Origin: Clostridia bacterium
Lineage (GTDB): Bacteria; Bacillota; Clostridia; Oscillospirales; CAG-272
DNA: 40,478 bases
Direction of reading: 5' to 3'
NCBI GenBank assembly: GCA_024405755.1
Contig: JAKSOD010000011.1
Span: 1-40,478 of the forward strand
In this document: piece after piece, positions 34,659-40,478 of the stretch
Numbering within the stretch: the first letter of the stretch is position 1
How the letters are laid out: every line of letters begins with the position of its first letter
Notes under the pieces: generated by a model
Databases searched by the model: none
What the model saw: only the letters and a program-made list of their open reading frames with translations
What the model was told of the DNA's origin: nothing
Made by a program: the position numbers and the translations under genes

Positions 34659-34850
34659 ATGGAACGTATTGAAGCTTTTGAAAAAATGCTTGCGGATATC
34701 AAACGACAGGCGGAATATGAGCAGTCGGAAATGGAAAAGCTGAAAGCCGCCGTGAAAGAAAAAACCGCGACTTACAGGCAGTATTTCGGGAACCGAATGC
34801 TCTATAAGATGATTCTGGACAAGTACAAACAATACGGTCTGCTTGATTGA
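34659..34850 (+). CDS. 63-residue coiled-coil protein of unknown function
   Basis: Reads MERIEAFEKMLADIKRQAEY onwards; one helix-rich, Lys/Glu-rich stretch with a short C-terminal hydrophobic part (RMLYKMILDKYKQYGLLD). The frame is open from 34578, but that start lies inside the promoter, so ATG 34659 is chosen (GGGAGA 12 bases upstream). It ends 1 base before the YdeI-like gene and is probably co-translated with it. Function unknown. Confidence 0.6.
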   Translation: MERIEAFEKMLADIKRQAEYEQSEMEKLKAAVKEKTATYRQYFGNRMLYKMILDKYKQYGLLD

Positions 34851-34851
34851 T

Positions 34852-35430
34852 ATGCGTATGAAAACTAAAGAAACGTTTTACACAAGCGACCGGCAAGAGT
34901 GGCGGAACTGGCTTGCCGAACACTTTGAAACAAAATCAGAAATATGGTTTGTTTTTCCTTCCGTGGATTCCGGAGAACCGTCGCTGTCCTATAACGATGC
35001 CGTCGAAGAAGCACTTTGCTTTGGCTGGATCGACAGCACCACAGGGCACATTGATGAGAAACACGGTATACGACGTTTTACGCCGCGCAAGGATTTCAGC
35101 TATTATTCCCGACCGAACATCGAACGGCTGATATGGCTCGACGGGCAGGGCCTGATCCATCCAAAGGTCAGACAGACCGTCGCGGAAATCATTGAGGCGG
35201 AATACGTGTTCCCGGAGGATATTCTCGACGCGATCCGCGCCGATGAGACGGCGTGGAAAAACTATCAGGGATTATCGGATTCCTACAAACGCATCCGCGT
35301 CGCGTATATTGAGGCCTCCCGGAAGCGTCCGGAAGAATTTGAAAAGCGGCTGAAAAGCTTTCTCGCCAAAACCCGCGAAAACAAGCTGATCAAGGGTTTT
35401 GGCGGGATAGAGAAGTATTACAATGCCTGA
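34852..35430 (+). CDS. YdeI/OmpD-associated family protein
   Basis: A 192-residue soluble protein. WLAEHFETKSEIWFVF, YNDAVEEALCFGWIDSTTG, RRFTPRKDFSYYSRPNIERL and a C-terminal YKRIRVAYIEASRKRPEEFEKR are characteristic of the family, which holds a bacteriocin-protection-like YdeI domain and is linked to stress and antimicrobial-peptide tolerance. ATG 34852 or 34858 are both possible; no clear ribosome site, so translation is probably coupled to the preceding small gene. Likely cargo of the accessory region. Confidence 0.85.
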   Translation: MRMKTKETFYTSDRQEWRNWLAEHFETKSEIWFVFPSVDSGEPSLSYNDAVEEALCFGWIDSTTGHIDEKHGIRRFTPRKDFSYYSRPNIERLIWLDGQGLIHPKVRQTVAEIIEAEYVFPEDILDAIRADETAWKNYQGLSDSYKRIRVAYIEASRKRPEEFEKRLKSFLAKTRENKLIKGFGGIEKYYNA

Positions 35431-35468
35431 TCCATTAATCCAGATCAGAATTTGAGGAATTACCCACT

Positions 35469-36140
35469 ATGAATAAGAAACAGAAATTGTCCATCGGAAT
35501 TACTCTGGCATTGATGGCTGTAATAATTGTATTTGTCACAGAACAAGTATTCCAACCGGGATATGCTTTGAAAAGCGCGGTCAAAGTTTTGTCTTTTATG
35601 GGCGCGATTCTCCTTTATAAAGTGTTCACTCGTCAAAAATATACCGATGTAATTCGCTTTCATAAGATAAAAAACATAAAACCGATTTTAATCTGTATGC
35701 TTTGTTTCTTCGCCGGAATGACAATTGCATTTTTCGTTTTCAGAGGTTTTTTGGATCTTCAAAATATCAGGCAAAGTTTAGTTACCAAGGAAAAGCTGAC
35801 TAAAGAAAACTGTATCTTTGTCTTTCTGTACATCATCCTCTGCAATTCATTCCTAGAGGAGAGTTTTTTCAGAGGCTTTGTCAGCGGGATATTTCCGAAC
35901 AAGTGGCTTGGCAGAGTATTCAGCGCTGTCTTATTCTCTCTCTATCATATAGGAATTTTCATCACCTGGTTTAACCCATTAATTTTTGTGTTATGTATTG
36001 TCGGTCTTGCCGCTGTGGGATTATTTTTACAATGGCTTTCCGAAAAGTTCGAAAGTATTTTGGCAAGCTATATTACACATGCGTGTGCGAACGTTGCTAT
36101 CAATGTCATCGGCGCATTACTAATTTTTGAAGTGATTTGA
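35469..36140 (+). CDS. CPBP-family intramembrane protease (CAAX-type)
   Basis: A 223-residue membrane protein with about six hydrophobic helices. Active-site motifs: EESFFRG (EExxxR), SLYHIGI (FxxxH-like) and HACANVAIN (HxxxN). Gram-positive members often give immunity to peptide bacteriocins or process membrane peptides. GAGGAAT precedes the ATG. AT-rich compared with the conjugation-type genes upstream, suggesting a different origin. No bacteriocin gene is seen nearby. Confidence 0.85.
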   Translation: MNKKQKLSIGITLALMAVIIVFVTEQVFQPGYALKSAVKVLSFMGAILLYKVFTRQKYTDVIRFHKIKNIKPILICMLCFFAGMTIAFFVFRGFLDLQNIRQSLVTKEKLTKENCIFVFLYIILCNSFLEESFFRGFVSGIFPNKWLGRVFSAVLFSLYHIGIFITWFNPLIFVLCIVGLAAVGLFLQWLSEKFESILASYITHACANVAINVIGALLIFEVI

Positions 36141-36191
36141 GCTTAACAGAATTCAACAAATTTCAGTTTTTCTAAATCTTTAATCGCACAT

Positions 36192-36245
36192 TTGCTATTA
36201 ATCACAAACCTCCGTATAATTATTGTGAAATGATTGTACGGAGGT
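36192..36245 (+). promoter_or_regulatory. Promoter with palindromic operator, copy A
   Basis: TTGCTA (36192-36197), 17-base spacer, TATAAT (36215-36220). A 9-bp inverted repeat acctccgta/tacggaggt (36208-36216 and 36237-36245) covers the -10 and the ribosome site. Its left arm lies upstream of the expected transcription start, so it should act as DNA, i.e. an operator, and not as an mRNA hairpin. Confidence 0.75.
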
Positions 36246-36253
36246 CTTCTTAT

Positions 36254-36433
36254 ATGAAATTCAAAGATGAACACAGATTTCTGACCATTGACGAAGCACA
36301 GCTGAAAACACTTCGTGAGTGTCTGCTTGTTGCCCGCAACTGTGCAATTCGTGACGGAAAGCCTACTGAAGATATTAACGAGATGCTGGCAGCGGTTCTG
36401 AAGCTTGGCAGAAAGCATCGCGTCAAGATTTGA
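36254..36433 (+). CDS. 59-residue small protein, cassette copy A
   Basis: Starts MKFKDEHRFLTIDEAQLKTL and ends in LKLGRKHRVKI; basic, helical, no membrane segment. GGAGGT lies 8 bases before ATG 36254; the upstream ATG at 36230 is in front of the ribosome site and is rejected. Identical to the second copy except for the last residue (Ile here, Val there). Two bases after its stop the zinc-ribbon gene starts. Might be the DNA-binding regulator of the cassette or an antitoxin-like partner; function unknown. Confidence 0.65.
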   Translation: MKFKDEHRFLTIDEAQLKTLRECLLVARNCAIRDGKPTEDINEMLAAVLKLGRKHRVKI

Positions 36434-36435
36434 TT

Positions 36436-36768
36436 ATGCCAAACACGGTCAGCGAAATGCTTCCCGGGCTGGTGGCTGAATGGTCAGAAAAAAATCTTCC
36501 GCTGACACCGAATCAGCTTACATACGGCTCCAACCGAAAGGTATGGTGGAAAGGAGAATGCGGTCACGAATGGCTTGCAAGTCCCCATTCCCGTTCTGAC
36601 GGTGCAGGTTGTCCGTATTGCTCGGGCAACAGGATTGACGAGAATATTTATGACGCTCTTAATTTTGATGCCATTAATACCTGCACGGAAGAATTGATTT
36701 TCAGAGTATTTGGGGTTCTCGCTGAAAAGTATCCTTGTAAATTAACGAAGTTTTCAACAAGACCTTGA
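36436..36768 (+). pseudogene. Zinc-ribbon (DUF4379-type) protein, truncated copy A
   Basis: 110 residues from ATG 36436. The first ~67 match the complete gene at 39083-40285: MPNTVSEMLPGLVAEWSEKN, then VWWKGECGHEWLAS and CPYC, one treble-clef zinc finger. After CPYCSGNRI (about 36637) similarity ends and the tail is unrelated sequence. The other fingers and the nuclease-like domain are missing, so it is a broken copy. Confidence 0.8.
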
Positions 36769-36822
36769 CTTTTGGGGATTCTTGGTGTATAATACTTGTT
36801 GAAAAGTTGCATTGTATACAAT
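36751..36822 (+). promoter_or_regulatory. Promoter with flanking inverted repeats (AAA ATPase gene)
   Basis: TTGACT (36765-36770), 17-base spacer, TATAAT (36788-36793). A perfect 11-bp inverted repeat brackets it: ttttcaacaag (36751-36761) and cttgttgaaaa (36795-36805); ttttcaac recurs near 36828. A 12-base perfect palindrome, attgtatacaat, is at 36811-36822. The layout suggests repressor binding, with a possible DNA loop. Confidence 0.75.
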
Positions 36823-36845
36823 AGAGGTTTTCAACGGAGGCTGTT

Positions 36846-38147
36846 ATGGAGATTAATCGTGATTCCTATCTGAACCAACTTATATCTTTTATGTGGGATG
36901 GTCAGGTAAAAGTAATTACCGGTATTCGCCGCTGCGGCAAATCATATCTGCTCGGAAAAATTTTCAAAAAATATTTGCTCGCAAACAAAACCGACGAGGC
37001 GCATATTCTGTCTTACGAACTGGATCTTGCCAAAGATATTCGGTACCGTAATCCTCTCGATCTTGCCAAGGCAGTTCGTAATCTTGTCAGCGGAAAAGAC
37101 GAACCATATTATCTTTTCATAGATGAAATCCAGATGTCCGATGAGATTCCGAATCCTTATAATCCCAACGGTAAGAAGATTACGTTTTACGATGCTCTGA
37201 ACGATCTGAAATCAATTCCGAATCTCGATATCTACGTCACCGGAAGCAATTCGAAGATGCTTTCCAGCGATATTCTTACCGAATTTAGGGGCCGAAGTGA
37301 CGAGATTCGCGTTCATCCGCTGAGCTTTTCCGAATATTATTCCGCTGTCGGCGGGGACAAATACGAGGCCTTTGACAACTACGCCTTCTACGGCGGTATG
37401 CCGCTCGTTCTATCACGCCCGGATGATAAATCCAAAATGGATTATCTGCGTTCACTCTTCTCGGAGGTATACCTGAAGGATATTGTAGAGCGCAAGAAAA
37501 TCAAACGCGAGGACATTCTGTCTTCAATTCTTGACTTACTTTGCTCGTCCGTCGGTTCTCTTACCAATCCCACAAACGTTGCAAACGCTTTGAACTCGAG
37601 ACAAAAACTCATCGGCGAGGACACCGTTTCCGGCAACACTGTTCGCTCGTATATGGGAAATCTTTCCGATGCATATCTCTTTGAAGAATGCAAGCGATAC
37701 GATGTGAAGGGCAAAAATTATTTCGATTTTCCGAACAAATATTACTGTGAAGATTTGGGCCTCAGAAATGCACGGATAGGCTTCCGCCAGCAGGAAATGA
37801 CACACATCATGGAAAATATCATTTATAACGATCTTCGCATCCGTGGCTGCAGCGTTGATGTCGGTGTTGTCTATTCACTCGAAAAGGACAACAAAAATCG
37901 CTCAGTGGAAGTGCCGAGAGAGATTGACTTCGTTGCAACGCTCGGCGGCAAGAAGGTTTATATCCAATCCGCTTATGCTTTTGAATCAGACAGTAAAATC
38001 GAATCGGAGAATAAACCTTTCGGTCTCACCGGAGACTCTTTCCCGAAAATCATTGTCCGTCAGGATATTCGCAAGCGTTGGTACGACGACAAAGGAGTCT
38101 TAAACATCGGTGTCATAGATTTCCTGCTTGACAGAACGCTCATTTAA
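36846..38147 (+). CDS. AAA ATPase with DUF4143 domain
   Basis: A 433-residue protein. P-loop TGIRRCGKSYLLG (25-37), Walker B YLFIDEIQM, sensor YVTGSNSKML followed by FRGRSDEIRVHPLSFSEY, all typical of AAA_14; the C-terminal DUF4143 domain (about 220-433) has NPTNVANAL, SYMGNLSDAYLFEEC and REIDFVATLGGKKVYIQ, a PD-(D/E)XK-like pattern. Function of this large family is unclear. GGAGG lies before the ATG. It lies between the two cassette copies with its own promoter, so it is probably inserted cargo. Confidence 0.88.
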   Translation: MEINRDSYLNQLISFMWDGQVKVITGIRRCGKSYLLGKIFKKYLLANKTDEAHILSYELDLAKDIRYRNPLDLAKAVRNLVSGKDEPYYLFIDEIQMSDEIPNPYNPNGKKITFYDALNDLKSIPNLDIYVTGSNSKMLSSDILTEFRGRSDEIRVHPLSFSEYYSAVGGDKYEAFDNYAFYGGMPLVLSRPDDKSKMDYLRSLFSEVYLKDIVERKKIKREDILSSILDLLCSSVGSLTNPTNVANALNSRQKLIGEDTVSGNTVRSYMGNLSDAYLFEECKRYDVKGKNYFDFPNKYYCEDLGLRNARIGFRQQEMTHIMENIIYNDLRIRGCSVDVGVVYSLEKDNKNRSVEVPREIDFVATLGGKKVYIQSAYAFESDSKIESENKPFGLTGDSFPKIIVRQDIRKRWYDDKGVLNIGVIDFLLDRTLI

Positions 38148-38171
38148 CCGAGTGATAATCGGTCGCTCGGT
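38147..38171 (+). other. Weak hairpin after the AAA ATPase gene
   Basis: Arms accgag (38147-38152) and ctcggt (38166-38171). No T-run; a weak terminator at best. Confidence 0.3.
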
Positions 38172-38176
38172 ATGTA

Positions 38177-38205
38177 TTGAAAAAAACACGATTATGTGTT
38201 ATAAT
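38177..38205 (+). promoter_or_regulatory. SigA promoter with extended -10
   Basis: TTGAAA (38177-38182), 17-base spacer, TATAAT (38200-38205) preceded by TGT, an extended -10. Drives the gene at 38251. Confidence 0.8.
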
Positions 38206-38250
38206 TTTCTTGAAAAGATTTATCCAAATCAGAATTGGTGGAAGTAATTT

Positions 38251-38673
38251 ATGAAAAAAGTCATAGCTAATAAAGAGCATACCGTCGTAAAGTATTGCTT
38301 GAGTATAACAGCAATAGGAATTGTTGCTTTCGTTGTCGGCATACTGTTACACAGCACAAAAATAATTTTGATTGGTTTAGGCCCGGTTGTATTGTGCATT
38401 ATTTTTTCAATCATGTATTCATCAATGCCTAATGAATTGATAATTCTGTCCGATGACGAAAATTCGATTGTACTGCCAAAAAACAGAATAATTCCGTTAG
38501 ATTCCATTCTTGGTGTTACTTATAAAAACACCAACAGATATAAAAGAGAGTTGAAATGGGGGAGCATAACCATTATGACCGATGTCGGTAAACATAAGGT
38601 TTTGTTCGTCGAGCATTGTGCCGCAGTACAAGATCGCATAAATCAATTAGTGGCTGAAGCGAAAAAGTGCTGA
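38251..38673 (+). CDS. Small membrane protein with PH-like cytoplasmic part
   Basis: A 140-residue protein with two adjacent membrane helices (about 15-35 and 37-55) and a C-terminal region (ELIILSDDENSIVLPKNRII, then DSILGVTYKN and GSITIMTDVGKHKVLFVEH) that looks like a bacterial PH-like beta fold. Such small proteins are of unknown function. GGTGGA lies upstream of the ATG. AT-rich; own promoter; probably cargo placed between the two cassette copies. Confidence 0.65.
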   Translation: MKKVIANKEHTVVKYCLSITAIGIVAFVVGILLHSTKIILIGLGPVVLCIIFSIMYSSMPNELIILSDDENSIVLPKNRIIPLDSILGVTYKNTNRYKRELKWGSITIMTDVGKHKVLFVEHCAAVQDRINQLVAEAKKC

Positions 38674-38800
38674 TGCGGTTTCTATAGCATACTTTCCCTT
38701 AACAACTCCCGGTTTGGCGTGAATATCCGGCGGAAAATGGAAAAATTCTCCCAAAGTCTTTTGCGCAGCTTTTCTTCAGAAAAGCGCGTACCCTGCACCC
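38674..38800. other. Short gap with one hairpin, junction with repeat copy B
   Basis: No gene. gcgcagcttttc/gaaaagcgc near 38764-38787 forms an imperfect hairpin just before the direct repeat. I see nothing else. Confidence 0.4.
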
Positions 38801-38838
38801 CAACAAATTCCAGTTTTTCTAAATCTTTAATCGCACAT

Positions 38839-38892
38839 TTGCTATAAATCACAAACCTCCGTATAATTATTGTGAAATGATTGTACGGAGGT
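38839..38892 (+). promoter_or_regulatory. Promoter with palindromic operator, copy B
   Basis: Same as copy A: TTGCTA (38839-38844), 17-base spacer, TATAAT (38862-38867), inverted repeat 38855-38863 and 38884-38892. All these elements are unchanged between copies. Confidence 0.75.
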
Positions 38893-38900
38893 CTTCTTAT

Positions 38901-39080
38901 ATGAAATTCAAAGATGAACACAGATTTCTGACCATTGACGAAGCACAGCTGAAAACACTTCGTGAGTGTCTGCTTGTTGCCCGCAACTGTGCAATTCGTG
39001 ACGGAAAGCCAACTGAAGATATTAACGAGATGCTGGCAGCGGTTCTGAAGCTGGGCAGGAAGCATCGTGTCAAGGTCTGA
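38901..39080 (+). CDS. 59-residue small protein, cassette copy B
   Basis: Same protein as at 36254-36433 but ending in Val. GGAGGT precedes ATG 38901; two bases separate its stop from the zinc-ribbon gene, so the two are almost certainly translated together. It contains DEAQLKTLRECLLVARNCAI, a likely amphipathic helix. Function unknown; context suggests a partner or regulator of the nuclease-like protein. Confidence 0.68.
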   Translation: MKFKDEHRFLTIDEAQLKTLRECLLVARNCAIRDGKPTEDINEMLAAVLKLGRKHRVKV

Positions 39081-39082
39081 CC

Positions 39083-40285
39083 ATGCCAAACACGGTCAGT
39101 GAAATGCTCCCCGATTTGGTTGCCGAGTGGTCGGATAAAAACCTTCCGCTGACACCGGATCAGCTTACATACGGCTCCAACCGAAAGGTTTGGTGGAAAG
39201 GAAAATGCGGTCACGAATGGCTTGCAAGTCCCCATTCCCGTTCTTCCGGTGCAGGATGTCCATATTGCTCAAGTAACAGAATTTTGCCGGGATTCAACGA
39301 CCTTGCGTCTCAATCACCAATTCTTGCTGCCGAATGGTCCGAAAGGAACAGAACGCTGAAGCCCGAAAGCATTGGGGCGCATTCCCCGAGAAACGTATGG
39401 TGGAAGTGCCGTCACGGTCACGAGTGGAAGGCCCGTGTCGCCGACAGAGCTGACGGAAGTCAGTGCCCGTATTGCGTGGGGCAGAGAGTATGGCCGGGTT
39501 TCAATGACCTGACTACCCTTTTCCCCAAGCTGGCGTCGGAATGGTCTGGAAAGAACGCAAAGTCACCTTCTTCCGTCAGCCCAAAATCAACGGAGAACGT
39601 TTGGTGGAAATGCCCCGACTGCGGCCTTGAATATAAAGCGGTTATCAGTTCCCGAGTCAAAGGGCTTATCTGTCCCGCCTGTTCCGAATATCACACGATT
39701 CCCGGAAACAACGATCTTCTGACAACCGATCCCAAACTCTGCAAGGAATGGAATTACGAAAAGAACGAAAAGCTTGCACGCCCGATGCGTCCGACGGAAC
39801 ATACCCGTAATTCGATGTATATTGTTTGGTGGCGAGGTTCCTGCGGACACGAATGGAAAGCAAGGATCTGTGACCGTGCGATTGAACATCAGGGGTGCCT
39901 TATTTGCGAGTCGGAATTCAACGAGGCATTTCCGTATTTCGCTTTTATGTACTACCTGAAAGCTCTGGGCTTGAAAGGTCAGTTTGACGGCGATGAGCCG
40001 ACCGGACTCCCCATCAGCGTATACGTCCCGGAGATTCATCTTGCGGTGGATTTTTTCGGAGAACGCACCGGGGAAGGAAAGAAGCGAAAATATATCAAAG
40101 GCAAAATCTGTTCTCAGCACGGTATTACGTACGTCTGCCTTGAACGCGAGAAGAATAAAAGTAACCGTCGGTTTCTTGATAAGATCGTATCCGCCTTCAG
40201 AGAAAGACACGTTTATTTTTCACCGGACCCGGAAAAGGATATTCAGAGAATACGCTCCATTTATGAAAAGTGGAAAAAACAGTAA
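39083..40285 (+). CDS. Multi-zinc-ribbon protein with PD-(D/E)XK-like C-terminal domain
   Basis: A 400-residue protein. Four treble-clef DUF4379-type fingers, each starting with 'WW' and ending in a CxxC pair: GKCGHEWLAS...CPYC, CRHGHEWKA...CPYC, CPDCGLEYKA...CPAC and GSCGHEWKA...CLIC (residues 1-275). The rest (276-400) begins ESEFNEAF and has VPEIHLAVDFFG (Asp323), a Lys/Arg-rich stretch (KRKYIKGK) and QHGITYVCLERE, the order of Vsr/DUF559-like restriction-endonuclease folds. The first acidic position of the usual D-x-P-E pattern seems to be Ser (PISVYVPE), so activity is uncertain. It may recognise DNA through the fingers and cut it. Its terminator follows. Confidence 0.72.
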   Translation: MPNTVSEMLPDLVAEWSDKNLPLTPDQLTYGSNRKVWWKGKCGHEWLASPHSRSSGAGCPYCSSNRILPGFNDLASQSPILAAEWSERNRTLKPESIGAHSPRNVWWKCRHGHEWKARVADRADGSQCPYCVGQRVWPGFNDLTTLFPKLASEWSGKNAKSPSSVSPKSTENVWWKCPDCGLEYKAVISSRVKGLICPACSEYHTIPGNNDLLTTDPKLCKEWNYEKNEKLARPMRPTEHTRNSMYIVWWRGSCGHEWKARICDRAIEHQGCLICESEFNEAFPYFAFMYYLKALGLKGQFDGDEPTGLPISVYVPEIHLAVDFFGERTGEGKKRKYIKGKICSQHGITYVCLEREKNKSNRRFLDKIVSAFRERHVYFSPDPEKDIQRIRSIYEKWKKQ

Positions 40286-40296
40286 TACATCTACAT

Positions 40297-40326
40297 GCCC
40301 GTCTACCTGCCAGATGGGCACTTTTT
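40297..40326 (+). terminator. Terminator after the zinc-ribbon gene
   Basis: Arms gcccgtct (40297-40304) and agatgggc (40312-40319) with one G-U pair and a 7-base loop, then a five-T run. Confidence 0.85.
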
Positions 40327-40350
40327 GAAAAGGACTAAGCAAAGATAAAC

Positions 40351-40396
40351 AAAAAAATCAAGGATGCAAAAGCTCGTTAAGCCTTTGCACCCTTGA
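40351..40396 (-). terminator. Intrinsic terminator on the - strand
   Basis: 13-bp stem with one mismatch (arms 40358-40370 and 40384-40396); read on the - strand it ends in a run of seven T (40357-40351). It implies a gene entering from the right, convergent with the zinc-ribbon gene. Confidence 0.7.
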
Positions 40397-40402
40397 ACGG
40401 AT

Positions 40403-40478
40403 TTAGGAAATTTGATCCATGCCCTTGGTTTTTTCGCCGTTTCTATTGACAAACACCAAAAAACAATATATAATATTA
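40403..40478 (-). CDS. Possible 3' end of a leftward gene cut by the window edge
   Basis: On the - strand one frame is open from the window edge to a TAA at 40405-40403, ending ...KTKGMDQIS, and the - strand terminator starts 6 bases later. About 24 codons are too few to name the product, and a perfect + strand promoter overlaps it, so the call is weak. Confidence 0.3.
   Translation of the reverse strand, partial: NIIYCFLVFVNRNGEKTKGMDQIS
40446..40474 (+). promoter_or_regulatory. Consensus promoter at the window edge
   Basis: TTGACA (40446-40451), 17-base spacer, TATAAT (40469-40474), all consensus bases. The gene it would drive lies beyond the window; it may conflict with the possible leftward gene here. 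Confidence 0.7.

Larger units (their letters stand above)
36154..36637 (+). repeat. ~484-base direct repeat, copy A
   Basis: Almost identical to 38801-39284 (constant offset 2647). It includes the promoter, the palindrome, the 59-residue gene and the first ~67 codons of the zinc-ribbon gene. Only scattered single-base differences are seen. Confidence 0.95.
38801..39284 (+). repeat. ~484-base direct repeat, copy B
   Basis: Second copy of 36154-36637. Here the zinc-ribbon gene continues to full length, so this copy is the intact one. Confidence 0.95.

Noticed and set aside
38682..39089. 135-residue - strand frame over repeat copy B, and its partner over copy A
   Set aside because: Antisense to the 59-residue gene and its promoter; it appears twice only because the DNA is duplicated.

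Overview
The window looks like a chromosome segment of an uncultured Gram-positive anaerobe of the Clostridia (Oscillospiraceae/Ruminococcaceae-like). Evidence: the Firmicutes heat-shock order hrcA-grpE-dnaK-dnaJ-prmA under a CIRCE operator, a Gram-positive ftsEX-PcsB-type-Ctp division module, strong AGGAGG ribosome binding sites, canonical TTGACA-17-TATAAT promoters, and clostridial-type mobile-element genes at the right. No rRNA, tRNA, integrase or CRISPR array was found. Names come from motif recognition, not from database searches.

Left core (1-12305, + strand): the end of an amino-acid ABC transporter operon (binding protein, permease, ATPase); three cell-surface genes (Ig-like/transglutaminase protein, SGNH-like membrane protein, lipoprotein), the first with a consensus promoter; then CIRCE-hrcA-grpE-dnaK-dnaJ-prmA.

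Reversed island (12308-16975, - strand): a dlt-like operon of carrier protein, MBOAT acyltransferase, amino-acid adenylating enzyme and a PLP enzyme of the D-cysteine desulfhydrase/ACC deaminase fold. It sits between prmA and rsmE, which are normally adjacent. It reads as a complete path to make or clear an amino acid, activate it, load it on a carrier and pass it across the membrane to an envelope acceptor.

Right core (17024-26248, + strand): rsmE, a CdaR/PucR-type regulator, ftsE-ftsX, the M23 hydrolase they would control, a Ctp protease, greA, and a lysS that carries an extra C-terminal tRNA-binding domain.

Accessory region (about 26250-40478): a 1.1-kb non-coding stretch with terminators, iteron-like repeats and a roughly 650-nt hairpin-rich leader containing four ~90-nt modules; then an Api92-like gene, parA, parB, a spoVG-like gene and the first genes of a Tad/conjugation-type cluster (DUF6133, CpaB-like, TadZ-like, CpaF). 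CpaF stops abruptly and is joined to the tail of an LPD28/DUF4313-type gene followed by ardC, so the transfer machinery seems to have been deleted. Beyond lie cargo genes (YdeI, CPBP protease, AAA/DUF4143 ATPase, PH-like membrane protein) and a two-gene cassette, a 59-aa protein plus a zinc-ribbon/nuclease-like protein, present twice: once truncated and once complete.

The best candidates for something undescribed are the modular leader RNA (27095-27742), the dlt-like operon with its PLP enzyme, and the duplicated small-protein/zinc-ribbon cassette with its palindromic promoter.
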